DNA of 64,000 nt from Zychaea mexicana (taxonomy: Eukaryota > Mucoromycota > Mucoromycetes > Mucorales > Lichtheimiaceae). The stretch spans positions 930,001 through 994,000 of the forward strand of contig NW_026516665.1 of assembly GCF_025766255.1 (NCBI RefSeq), given 5' to 3'. Below the pieces are notes generated by a model that saw only the letters and a list, made by a program, of their open reading frames with translations, ran no database searches and was not told where the DNA came from. The position numbers and the translations under genes are program-made. Shown here in pieces: positions 34,533 to 52,700 of the stretch; the first letter of the stretch is position 1, and every line of letters begins with the position of its first letter.

Positions 34533-37500
34533 CTAATTCCTATCATTTTCTAAGGCTAAAATATTGTTTTCCGGTTCCTCCTGTTCTTCTTGATCTTCTT
34601 GAAGTTGCGCTTGTTGAGGGAGCTGTCCACCTGGTGGTAGGAATGCCTCTGGTCGAAAGTCTGGATGTCCATCATTATTCATATAGGCTATGCCTATGCT
34701 TCTTATGTTCAATGCCGCATTTTTATCCCGGTCTACAATCTAGATGAGAAAACAAAACTCTTTTAGCATATGATAGGCAGAATCCTTCGTGGGTTTAAAG
34801 GGTTAAAACATACCACAGCCTCTGGATAAAGCTCTGGATGGTTATTACAAGCTTTAATCTTCCACATCACCCAATCTATTATGGTATTCCATGCCAATTT
34901 AGTTTAGCAGAACACAACTATTGATTATATACCTTATTAGTAGAAATTTGCCTTTACCTGGCGGTGGTGGGCGTGCCTGTATACAGTCACTTGCCGGATT
35001 CAGCAAATTGCCATCCTGGTCTCGACAGTACTATATTTTCCTTCCCCTCTTTGGAATGAAGCCGCCTTGAGGTCCTTCGACCCGGTACGTTGCACGTTCT
35101 CTTGTTTTTCTGCATGGATACATTGGTAAAAATGATCCCGTCAGTCGTTGTAAGTGGGCTTCTTAAAGCGGGAATTATGTATAGCAATCAGATATTATAT
35201 TATTACGTACCTGTGTCCGCAAACCTCCTCGTCATATGGAATACTTGTTAGCCGTTGCTGACACCCTGCGTGAGCTTGAGAAGTCTTGTACTCGTCCGTC
35301 AGTATCAGCAGCATGTGTGAAGCCAATTTTTTAATAAGTCCCTAAAATATACATTACTCATAAGTGTATGGCAACCTCTTTGCGCATTCTCTCTTGTAAA
35401 TATACTAACCAAATGGGGGATCGGGGCCCATCCCGGGAAATGCGGCATTCTGCTGGAGCCATAGAACACAATCGTTGGTTGTTGATTTGGGTGCCAACGC
35501 TCGCGTTCTCGCCTCAAGCGGGCAGCTCTTTTGCGAGATCGGTGCGACGATTTGTGTATCCATTTGATAGGCTCTCCCTATGTTTCAGTTTTTCAAAAAT
35601 GATCATCAGCGTATTATCAGATATCACGCCAGAAAAATGGAAAAAGGGAATCGCTTACAGCTGGGTGAGGAGGAGTGACACCTAGCAGCTCATCTTTGAC
35701 AAGATCTTGTTTTCTCTGCCGGCTTGAGAATAACAAGCTTCTGATTTCTCTGTGTTTGAACCTAGACGAGAAACGACGCATTCTATATTCTTGCCGTTAT
35801 TATATGCCCTTGTCACCAACTCGCCTAGCATTGATTAGCCCTTCTTCTCCTTCCTTCTCCTTCCTGCTACTTACCGAAGTCGAATTCGATTCAAATTAGC
35901 GATATAGAAAAGAAAATCTTCCGAACGTGAGACATAGGGCGAGTTCTCTGCGATGGAGTCATAATCCTCTTGGATTTCGGCTTTCTGCCGATTTTTGTTT
36001 TCTAATTTATATTCCCAAAAGACACCCGTCTCCGCACTTTGCATTGATTTTTTTTAGTCAAGAGCTCAATGTAGTGTGAGGCTTATCTATTATATACTCT
36101 TTTTCAAGACAACTTACTGGTACTTTCGCGTGGTAACTTCAATTGGGTTGTGTACAGGTTCTTCAGCAGTCGATACTCCTGTGATCATCGACGACACACC
36201 TATATCACCAATTACAAACGTAAAAATCAGTGGGAAAGAAATGATGCAACAAGCCCGCAAACTATTGTACTCTCCGTAGTACGCCATACCAGGATCGGCT
36301 CCAACAATTCGACTTTCTTCGGCACGCTGCTGAGTTAGGCCATCCGGATTCAACTCGAGTCTGTATACACCATGGCTCCAATTTGTTAAGTCTTGACCTT
36401 CGGGAAGGCGTCTAATTTCATCGTGTGTACTAGGAAATAATTCTTCATGGCGTGTACATAGTATTGTTTTGTCGTCAGCGTGACATTCAGCTTTAGCTCA
36501 CAAACTCCAAATTACTAAAGCAGGATTTATGCTTGCCTGGACTATTCCCGATAAACTTTTCGAACTGGACGTGTACCATACATCCATCCGTAGTCGCTGT
36601 ATGCTTGAAGCTTAGCGCGTTGTGTGCAAAGGGGTTTTGATCTATAAAAAATTGTATAAAAAGGATCAGGATGCGCATATACATACTGTAGAATGTATAA
36701 TATTATTCGCTAGCCACCACTAAAAGCACTCACAATCTTGACCGTATCGGCGGCGGTTTGGTTTTATGTGATCAATATCGAAAACCGTTTCCCATAGCTC
36801 CTGGCACCAGAGCCGATTGCTTTCGAGCTGTCTGCATCTTGAAATCGACAACGGTGACCCGCCCTATACACACACAGAAATATAAGAGTAAGATTACAAA
36901 CACTAATGTATGGGAGAAGCAAAGATACAAAAGCTGACCAATACCTCTGCGAGCAATATGAGCGGTGCCGGATTATTTCGATTCTCCATTCGTGCTCTTC
37001 TCACCAACAAATACAAAGTACGAGTATCCAACCGAAAGAACCCCGTTTGATGGGAACCTAATGGCAATAGTGGCCAAGGGCGTGCTCGTGGATAAGTTCG
37101 TTCGGAATATTGAAGCAGGTCGTACGACAAATGCAGAAGGGAGATGCATAAATCTTCTCCCATGTTGCGAGACCGCACACGAGTTATGCCTGTGTCATGG
37201 AGCAGCTCTTGAAAGCGACCATGAATGAAGCTATCAACCAGTTCACAACAAAGAATCAGCATATATATCGCAAACTGTTATCCTGTTTAATATAAGCTTA
37301 CCGATACAATCTTCCCAATGATTGATCATGAACTACATTGTTGGGATAGTCGGCTTCATGGTTCAAAAAGTTACTTGTTAATACTCGTGCTGTTCCGACA
37401 TGATATTAGGACAACGAGTTTCGTAATGTATCATATTGACTAGTAAGCACAATAATATGCATATGTAGGATTCTTTCTACCTGCTCTTTCCAGTTGATTT

Positions 37501-38469
37501 CGGTTGTGTAGGAGTTGTTGTAAAGCACCCTTCCAAACTCGATTCATGTAATCCTTGATATTTAGGACATGCTCTCTCATATCTGGCATAAAATAAAAAC
37601 GATGAGCTATCATATCTATTTTCCTTAGCTTCATAGTGCTTTTATATTCTGTACTTGAGCCATACTTTGCAGCGCCATGACAGCAAAATTGTTTGCTAGC
37701 GAATCTCTCAATGACCCAGGAGCAATATCCTCTGGCTCGAAATATTCTAATATATCATACAGTACACATGCATCAAATAAAACAACGTTTAAACCATTGT
37801 CACTGATATACTGCTCTGTTAGTTTTTAAATTGAAATGTTGCAATCACTTACGTTCATTATTGTGTGGGTTAGTTCTTTCTGCGACAAAGATTGCTGCCG
37901 TGCGCATTAGGTCTTCTTTCCATGGTAGCTATTGGATTATCGGATGTTAGCACGAATTTTGGAATAAATATGAAGATATATATTGAACATACAGGAGGAA
38001 CTCACGTTCAAAAAGAATCCTGGTAATTCGTCGTGTAATCCGTACGGAAGCACTTTGAACGCAATGACCCAAAAGCCTTGCAAAAACAACGGAGGTGCAT
38101 TATGATAATAACCCTCAAAGTGACGCCTGAGGTGCAAAGAAACAAGATTGTAAACATCTTGTTTTCGGAAAGAAACCAGTTCTGATGTTTGTCTTAGGAT
38201 CGTCTACAAAAAAGATGTACAATCATCAGCCTCAACATTCAGGAAGGATAATAATAAGCTAAGGAAGTTAAAAGTGAACGTACTCGGAAAAAGTGGTATT
38301 CACCATGAAGAAATGCTCTAACCGAGCAAGGTCGAGTTACGACCCGCGTTCTCTCGCCAAAGCCGTTGAACTCTACAAACGGCTCTGGGATAGCGGGAAC
38401 AGGCTCTTGGACAGCGGGAGGAGGGGGTTCTTCAGGGATCTGTGGAGGCTCTTCAACAACTGATGACAT
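34533..38469 (-). CDS. Fanzor (eukaryotic TnpB-like RNA-guided nuclease) homologue, many introns
   Basis: About fourteen exons on the minus strand run from MSSVVEEPPQIPEEPPPP (38469) to a TAG at 34535-34533. After a proline-rich start comes a helical region (VSLHLRRHFEGYYHNAPP, then LFLQGFWVIAFKVLPYGL). The Fanzor segment FAHNALSFKHTATTDGCMVH, VQFEK follows near 36600-36560. RuvC-I is SRIVGADPGVSSMITGVS once an intron after DPG is removed (the catalytic Asp codon is at 36296-36294). A basic region and QQPTIVFYGSSRMPHFPGW lead to ILTDEYKTSQAHAGCQQRL, the zinc-ribbon start; it has His where Cys is usual (HxxC). RuvC-III is VDRDKNAALNIRSIG near 34740-34700. One in-frame TAG lies at 35033-35031 between the zinc region and RuvC-III. 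It is either a disabling mutation or inside a weak 51-nt intron. Known relatives cut DNA guided by an RNA encoded beside the gene. Confidence 0.8.
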
Positions 38470-38860
38470 GCGTATTTTAAGAATGGGAGAGATTTGGAAT
38501 GAGCCGAAAAAGAAAGAAAGAAAAAGAAACTGATGGTTTTATACGGTGAGGTGATGGTTTCATGCAAAGTTGTCATTCTCATGGGACCATTGTATATGTA
38601 TATCATATGACGTGTTAATTTAGCTCAGAGGCATGATTTGAATATTCATGTTATCGGCTTACCATACAGAGCAGGAAGTGCAGCGCGCATGAATGATTTG
38701 GTACACAAAGTGTCCTCATTGTCATCCACGAGGGTTCGGCTGTTAAGACAGAAAACCATCAAACAATAAAGAAATGTATCCACACTGGGATGAGCTTCGA
38801 CGAATGCCTTTTATCATCCGTGATGGCAAATAGAATAAGAACAAGTTGTTATTCTTTCAG
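38470..38860. other. Divergent region between the Fanzor gene and the Myb-like gene
   Basis: AT-rich. An open piece at 38774-38825 (MYPHWDELRRMPFIIRDG) could be the first exon of the Myb-like gene, but the only gap to the next acceptor (AG at 38859-38860) is 35 bases, too short for a normal intron. Confidence 0.35.
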
Positions 38861-39884
38861 TGATAAATAGGTCAACTTCAATCCGAGTTTATATCAAGTC
38901 ATGCCGAGTGTTGCTCCTTACTCTTTCCCAATCGCCCACCGCACGCCAGCTTCGTTTTGCTCAAAAAGAATGCATGGTAAGTTACAATAGAAGCAAATGA
39001 GGACTTCCCAAGTAGTAGACAGTAACCCTCTGTATTTTTTCCCCAGATGACCAAGTCAACTATCAAAGATCCTTTCGCTGATCAAGAAGTGACTGCATGG
39101 AAGTCGCAAAAGGCTCGCGCCTGGGAGCAACGGCATATGGTACGAGTAAGATAAAGGAAATCACAAAAACTTGTGCTCACTCATACATCTCTTCTAGAAT
39201 GCGGAACAGTATTATCTTCACCATGTGGATCCAGGCACGATGATTAACATTGGACAATTTAATGTTGCAGAAAAGGAACAATTTCAAGAAAGGCTTCACG
39301 AATGGGAGGAGAGAAATCTCGTCCAGAGTTCTGCGTGGGGGGCATTTTCTCTTTCAATACCAGGCAGGACTGGAGTACAGTGCCGCGAACGCTACAAAAA
39401 CATGGTCAAGGAAGGGTATACAAGCAGTTCAAACAAATGTTCATCCATAACTACTGCGGCACTGCCTGACACTGAATTATCCGAATCGTGGGGAACCCAG
39501 GAAACACGACAACTCGAGAACCACATCGACTGCATTTATCAGCAATCGCATGGAAAGAGGTACTCCTTTTCTACTGTTGTTTACCGGGGGTTTCGATAAA
39601 CTAAGAGTATGATGATCTAAAACGTTCTGTCCTGGAAAACGCGAAGCCAAGTGACATCAACATCAGCGGCCAGACAAGCAGTCGAACTACAAACAAATGG
39701 CTTGCCAGTTGATTCCAAAATACCACCAGCTCCAGCCCATCGACCCGTACGTCCAAAGAAAGACGTGTCCATTTTGTTAAAAAGTCTTTTGAAAAAAGCT
39801 AAAGCCGCTTCTCTTGTTTTTGAAACAGCTACCAACAAAAAGAGGAACACCCAACAAGCAAGACCAACAAGTGAAAAGAGTTAG
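38861..39884 (+). CDS. Myb/SANT-like domain protein, 5' end uncertain
   Basis: Exons join as QLRFAQKECM, MTKSTIKDPFADQEVTAWKS, QKARAWEQRHM, then NAEQYYLHHVDPGTMINIGQ, EQFQERLHEWEERN and the Myb-like core SAWGAFSLSIPGRTGVQCRE, RYKNMVKEGY. The W...FS..IPGRTGxQC pattern is the third-helix signature of Myb-like DNA-binding repeats. A later exon (acceptor AG near 39643) adds SQVTSTSAARQAVELQTNGL, then a Lys/Pro-rich tail ending ARPTSEKS at 39884. The frame is open upstream of the first in-frame ATG (38974), back to an acceptor-like TTTCAG at 38860, so a 5' exon is likely missing from this model. Probably nuclear and DNA-binding; the target is unknown. Confidence 0.6.
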
Positions 39885-42800
39885 ATTAGTCCTGTCACAA
39901 AAATCTATGAATTTGGATGAATAAAAGTCTTCTGTTATTATAGTACTGGGAGTGGGATAAAGACAAATAAGCACGTTTCAAACTTAGTGCCTGCATGTGC
40001 TTCATTGTCATTCATTTACTGAACGAGTATCTTCGATATGTCATTGTCTGCACTCAAAAAGCATATGACATAATTAGTCAAAGCTCAGCTTTATTGGATA
40101 TTAAGGTCTAATTTCATTGGCTCGCCCAGCCTCATACGTACTATTCCTGCCCTGATTTGCTTGCTCCGGTCGTCTCCGCATGCTTCGCAAAAGGCACTTG
40201 CCACACCTCCGCCACCGTATACATAACAAATTAGCAACCTATTAAAAAGTCATATGGATTGGGTTGAGTAAATGTTCAGCAGGATATTACATGGGTTGAA
40301 CAAAATTTACATTATCACTTGTAGATATCTTGTCAGCCAGGGAAAATGAGGCGAGTCTTTGGCAATTTAGCAGTTACTGCTTCCCAGATCGCACACGAGC
40401 ACTCATCCGTCGTTCTTAATCATCGTTGGCAATCTGTATTTCTTCCTTGTCATTTTTGATTGCGTTGTTCAGTCGCATCTTTTTTTTTCTTGCAGTTCGT
40501 GTACTCATTGAACCAGTTGGGAATCAATACTTCTTCATGTACCTATTTGTGACGCGAGCCTCGGCGCGTGCACTGACACTTCTTCTCCCAAAACAAGCGG
40601 CGACAATAGCGGAGGGTATATCGGCATGGTGAAACATATATAGTGAAGGGTGATACATGTCGATCACTGCTGCTGGCGTATTTGACTTCTTGACGACGAC
40701 TATCACTTACACATCTCCTTCCCCTTCACTTTGCTTTTGGGCCAAGTTGCGTCATGTGCTATAAGCGGTCCATAAAATGAGCCAACCTAAGCCTTAAAAA
40801 TGAGAGCCAATCAAAATGATGGATTTTCATTGAAGACCCGAGCGTGACGGCAAAAAAAATTGTCTGAATAAGAATACCAAAAACCCCCCCACCCCTCCCA
40901 TTTTTTTTTCTTCTTCAGTTCCATTTACACAAACTTTATGAAGCGCAAAGTGTTGTGTGAATCCTTGACTTGGAAAGCTATCCGCCGAGTCGAGGTGGAT
41001 ATTTTCACCCGAAAGATGCTTCAACGGTAGCAAGGTTGTTGGAAGCATGCCCTAGGGCTGCACCAACGTAGTACAACAACCTTGAGGCATCTTTGTGCTT
41101 AGTTGACGTTGTGGGCACACACGGCACGGGCGCCACTAGTGAATGGCGAAGGTCTCTCATTGCGTAGCGACCATTCACTACCTGCGTCTTCGATCAGGTT
41201 TGTTGTCTTCCTGGAAAAAAGAGACAGCAGGAGTTTTTCCCCTCTTTTTCTATTGGAACTTCCTAGAAAAGAGGGTTTCTCTTTAAAATACAATAAGAAA
41301 ATGACAAAAAGAAATAACCAACAAGAGAAGCTTTCTATGTTTGATTATTATTATAACGGAAATTTAATCTTTCGTTGGGTAATGACATCCCAATTCACAA
41401 AGAAAGATCTCTCGCGTACTGATCGACCTTGTGAAGTACTTTTGTACTTTGTTTGTGAATATACTGATTGAGATTTAGGATCTTTTTCAAGTGCATATAA
41501 AGCGGTGGCAACTCTTTGACACCGTGCTCTCTACGCACGGACCCTGCCATTGTTCTTAAAAGAAAGAAACGAGGTTGCGTCCGTGTTTTTCTTTTCTGTG
41601 ATGCAAGATCCGTTTGAAACGAATGTCCATCAACGGCAGCAATTGAGACACGCTTGACTTCAAGTCAAGCTTGACCTGACCGACTGCTGCGGATTCGCAT
41701 TGTCAAAGCTTGGTTTAAAAAGGCTTTACGATATTTTATAACGCGCTGGTATTGCAAGTAGGATGCCTTTTTTCCCGCATTCTCCGGTTTCAAAAAGTAC
41801 TACTTTTCTCTTGACCATTCGTTTTTCGTAAACGGATTCCACCTTGTCTTTGGCGTTTGAGCTTGCGTTACTTCTCCCTCGTGCTTACAGGCGAAAAATA
41901 ACACTTTTATCATTTTAGTTAGCATCCTCGCATTATCTCTGTCGCGTAACCTCCATGAATAATTTATGTGGCACATCATGCTATACACATATACACATAT
42001 ACATAGCAGATTGCCACATGCGTCAATGAGTTGCCCATGGCAATGACAGTATGACAAAGTTAGGACTATTAGTCAGCTTACTTTTGTTGGTAAGAATTGG
42101 CGTGGCACGCGGTATCATATTATTATACGCGTAATGAATGGCTAATGACATTTAGGCTATTAGATAAAACACTACAGCTACGATCCATATCGAAGAAGGT
42201 AAGAAGTTCCATCTAATGTTGTATGGCTAATATAGAAAACCGGTTGTTATTAATGACAATAAAGCACTCAAGTTTGATACCTAGATTTTTGAATGATGGG
42301 ATCTTTTGAATAGTGAGGTGAAGGTTGTCATAGGTTTCTGTATGATGGAGTGATGTTGTGTTGTGGGATCGCGTGAAAAGAAAAAAAGATTAAGAGAGAT
42401 TGAAGCGTGGTTGAGGATGGATGGGTGGTTACTGGATATACTACGTATATTCTCTGCACCGCGACATATGATGAGTACGACTATGTTACGTGCTGACAGA
42501 TTATTTGCCCGTACTAACAGGAAAATACATATCCAGGTAATAGAACGAATATCAAAAGATTTTGTGCGGTTGAACTTAAGAGTGACGGATTAACAATTCT
42601 CACAAGGAAGTTGTTGGTTAGTAACGTATTAGCTCCAAATTGAACTACCCATTCGACATGGATTGGTAGGGTTTACTCTATGGGTGGCGTGTCTACCTAA
42701 TACAATAGTAGTACTAATGATTAGGTGTGTGGTCGGATCTGATCAAGACAATTTGAGCCTCGAAAAGTAAGAGAGATCCTGGATGTGTCGAAGAGTAAGA

Positions 42801-44010
42801 GACTTAACATTTCTATCTATACCGCTAATGTTCGTGCTGCTGTATGCTTCAAGGCTCTAGATATTCATGCTGGATTAATATGACAAAAGCTGGGCATTTT
42901 GCAACTTCTTTATCGTATCATATGTGAATATTAGCTGCGAGAACAATGACTACCAACGTTATCGAGGCTGTCCATGCTCGTCATCCAGTTGGTCGCAGTT
43001 TTAAGATTGCTATGATGCTTATAGTATGCTCTGACTGTTTTTGCAGAGCTGGAAAGATATACAATTGCATTATAAACAAAGTGCACTGGTGATTTACTAT
43101 ATTGTCATATAATAGGATTTTGTCTTGTGTGCTCTACCTTACAATCAACATTTTGAAAAAAAAAGTCATGACCATTGCGGTTTAGTTGCTACACATATAA
43201 AAAAGGCCCCAATTTGACAGGTGCTTCTTCTAGTCTTTCTGCTGATCAACTACTGCTGTGGTGTCACAAGATCCAAACGCACTCAATTTGTATTCATTAA
43301 TCGCTTTCTTTCTATCCGATGTTGGTTTTATATCTTTCGACATTACTCTGGCCGGGTTGTTACTCACGCTTTGTGTTACCGAAGGGTTCACTTTCAATAT
43401 GTATGCAAGCTAGATCTTTGAGATATCAGTAGAGAATGGATATGATTGATTCAGATTCAAAGTGAAGCTCTAGGAAAAGTGTCTCAAGAGATGAATGGGG
43501 ACTTTCTGCAATCTTTCTACGACGTACAGTATTGTCAGTAGCAAGATGATCGTATGCACTATTTTGCTAAAGGAAGAATAGGAAGAAAACCATGGTGGCG
43601 GCGTAGAGAATATTGAAGATTTGGTCATCTGGTTTGTTAGAAGGATTGATGCTCATGGGTACCATCATTAGCCTTATTTACAGTATGCATATATACTATA
43701 GAACGCGCTCTACGTTATAAAGCACTTTGTAAATCAGCCGGCTTTATTATCGAATGCGGACACGTCAAACATGAATGGAAATTCATATTGTTGATGTTAT
43801 TACTTTAGCTATACGATGTGCGTTTGATATGATATGAGAAAAAAGGGCACCAGCTTTAATAATACGTTTAGGCATTTGGGATGGAGGGAAAACAACTCTG
43901 ATTTATAAAGGGTGTGTGTGCGATGAATATCAATACTAGCTATTTACAACTTTCAATTTATGGTTTGTGTGTTTGTTTGTGTCTGTTTATAATCTTCAAT
44001 CTTGGATTCT
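39885..44010. other. Four-kilobase gene-poor stretch
   Basis: Only short frames without motifs on both strands (for example 41103-41471 and 43221-43421). Visible structures are an inverted repeat at about 41138-41180, a near-perfect palindrome at about 41646-41664, and a repeat of the AAAATGAGCCA core near 40740-40840. A few pieces around 42940-43700 have coding-like composition but no family could be named. Possibly the debris of old mobile elements. Confidence 0.4.
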
Positions 44011-49480
<5,470 letters not shown>

Positions 49481-49776
49481 TTGATCACGCAGACAAAAAA
49501 ATAATATAGATCGTCTTTTTTCTGTTGGTTTTTTTGGTGCGCCCAAAAAATAGTAGGCGAGAGAGAGCAAAGTTACCCAAATTAACCCTCTGTTCAGTGA
49601 TGGTGGTGACGTTCCTCACCGCTCAAAATCGATTTCCAGTTGCCGCAACCAATCATATTACTTGCACTGAATACTCTGTGTCGCTGTGTGTGTCTCAGCA
49701 TGTTGCTTGGTCTTAATACTTTTTATTATTATTTCTTCTACTTTTGTTGAACGTTGTTTACTATCTGTTATATGTC

Positions 49777-52700
49777 ATGATAACCCAAGTGTTAAGAACA
49801 CAGGGTAGCCGATTGCAACGTTCTGCACGTTCTGTAAGACTTGTGCCAGCAACTCATCGGAATGCCTACCATCACTTGGGCGCTAACAGCGGCAGCACTA
49901 CTACCACCACTACCACTACAGCCTCCAGCTACAGCTACAGTGGCCAGCGTATGATACCGCTACTGCAGCATTCGCCTCGAGTTCGTTTCTTCTCGCACGT
50001 CGCTCCTACCATGGTGCTGCACAATCATCAAGTGCGATCGATTGCGTTTTCTTCAGTGCCTCGTATGGCATTATCTGCACTTCGATTACCTACACTTGTT
50101 GCCGGGACAACCGTTGCAGGTGTCACACTTGCCAACAACAAGATTACAGGTGAAGAAAGAGCTCGTTTTTTTTTCTTTTACAAGATTGGAAAACAAAACA
50201 AGGATAATATTCTAAAAAGCCGGCATGTTCCCTTTTTTCCCCCTATTGTGAATATGAACAGACTGGACGGATAAAGGAACAGAGTTTGTGTTGGACGGTG
50301 TCAAGGGAGCGAAAAAGTTTCTCGGCGCGCTGCAGGAACAGGCAGAGGAACTCGACGTATCCATTCCCGAAATTCACCTACAAGTACCTAGCGTCATCAA
50401 GGATTTTTTAGCTTCGATGGCAGCGACCGAAGAAGAGCCGCATACCACAAACCACACATTTTCCAAGACTGAGCAGGAGACAGAGAAAGAGAGCAACAAC
50501 AAGAACGATGGCGGCGGCGGTGGCGACGGTGGAGGCGATAACAAAGGCACGGCTGCAGCAGCAGCAGCAGCCGTAGCTGCATACCTCAACGACGACGAGG
50601 AAGAAGAAAAGCCAAAGAAGAAACGAAAGCAACAGCACGACGTTTCGACGCACCAAGACGAACAGCTCATGATGCTCACGAAAAAATTGATTGAAATTCG
50701 CAGCATTCTGCTCTCGATCGACCATAACGAAACACTCAAACTGCCTAGTATCGTAGTCGTCGGCTCACAAAGTTCCGGCAAGAGCTCTGTGTTGGAAGCC
50801 ATTGTTGGCCATGAATTCCTTCCAAAGTAAGTTATCCTTCGCTCTATCTACTGTGAAAAAAAGGATCGGCTGAGGGATATTGACCTAACCACGGTATTTA
50901 GGGGCTCGAATATGGTAACACGACGACCGATTGAACTGACGTTGATACACACGCCGGGCGAGGACGAGGAGTATGGCGAATTCCCGCAACTCGGATTGGG
51001 CAAAATGAACGACTTTAAAAAGATCCAAAAGACGCTTGTGGACATGAACATGGCCGTCTCAGACACCGAGTGCGTTTCCGAGCAACCGATCGAACTCCGT
51101 GTCTACTCGCCAAACGTGCCCGACCTGACGCTGATCGACTTGCCAGGCTATATCCAGATCAGCAACAAGAACCAGCCCGAGACGCTCAAGACCAAGATTG
51201 AGGATTTGTGTGAAAAGTACATTCGCGGTCCCAACATCATCCTTGCCGTCTGTGCAGCCAACGTCGATCTGGCCAACTCGCCAGCCCTGCGTGCAAGTCG
51301 CAAGTGCGATCCCCTGGGTTTGCGAACGATTGGCGTAATCACCAAGATGGATTTGGTGCCACCAGAGCACGGTGCAGGTGTCCTGCGGAACGCAGACTAT
51401 CCCTTGCATCTCGGCTACATTGGCGTCGTCTGTCGCTCGCCCGAAAATGTCACCGGCAACATGACGAGCGCGCTGATCCGGAACGAAGAAGCCTTTTTCC
51501 AGAACCATCTGATTTATAACCAGCGCGACATCCAAGTGGGCACCGCCACGTTGCGACATAAGCTGATGAATGTGTTGGAGCAGAGCATGGGCCGGTCCTT
51601 GTACAGCATTGTGGATGCGGTTCAGCAAGAGCTCGAGGAGGCACGGTACCAGTTCAAGGTGCAATACAACGATCGACGGGTTACAGCAGAATCGTATGTG
51701 GCCGAGACGATCGACTCACTCAAGCATAATTTCAAGGACTTTGCAACACGCTTTGGCAAGCCGCAGGTGCGGCATGAAGTGCGGACCATGCTGGAGCAGC
51801 GGGTTTTGGATATCTGCGCCGAACACTATTGGTCCGATCCCAAGATTGCAGAATTGCCCAAGGCATCGCTGGATGATATTTACTGGCTCTACAAGGTTGA
51901 TTTGGCATCCTCTGCGTTGACCAAGAGCGGGATTGGGCGCTCAACGACGCAGCTCGTGGTAGATGTTTTGATGAGCAATATGGAGCGACTCGCCAACGCT
52001 GACCCGTTCTCGTACCATCCGGAAACCCGCAAGCAGGTCATGAGCTTCACGAGCGAAATTCTTCGCTCCAAGTTTCTGACGACGAGTGATCAGGTCGAGA
52101 ACACGATTAAGCCGTACAAGTACGAGGTTGAGGTGACAGACATGGAATGGAGCGACGGCGTTAAGCGAGCAGTTACGTTGCTGGAACAGGAGCTAGACAT
52201 GTGTGATCAGATGACCAACTCGCTCAAGAATGCGGTCGGTAAAAAGAAGCTCAAAAGTGCTATCAAGTATCTGCTGGACCAGGAGCGCGAGGATGGTCGA
52301 CGGCAAGAACGTCTTCGGCAGATAGCAGAAGAGGGTGGCCAAGCAACCGAGGAACAACTTTTTGGACTTGATGACGAAGACGCTATCAAGCCTTTCTACA
52401 ACGCCAAGATTTTGGAAAAGGCGAAAGATGCGCTCTTCTTGCGCGACCGTGCCATGATTCTGAAATATCGAATTGCAGCCCTCAAAAGCCGACAGTGTAA
52501 ATCGGCAGACAACAAGCAGTATTGTCCCGAGGCATTCCTCAACGTTATTGCAGAAAAGCTGACATATACGGTAAGGCATTTTTGCTCGCTTACGCACGGA
52601 TGCACAGACAATTGATTTCTCTTTTTCTCCTCTAGGCGGTGATGTTTATACAAGTGGAGTTGCTGAACGAGTTCTTTTTCCAATTCCCTCGTGAGGTTGA

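Noticed and set aside
34520..34747. Plus-strand 75-codon frame
   Set aside because: Shadow of the RuvC-III exon of the Fanzor gene.
35305..35517. Treating each Fanzor stop between frames as a decay event
   Set aside because: Most of these stops fall inside GT-AG introns that rejoin the frame; only the TAG at 35033-35031 remains unexplained.
41800..42057. 85-codon minus-strand frame
   Set aside because: No motif, no splice partner, and composition matches the surrounding non-coding DNA.
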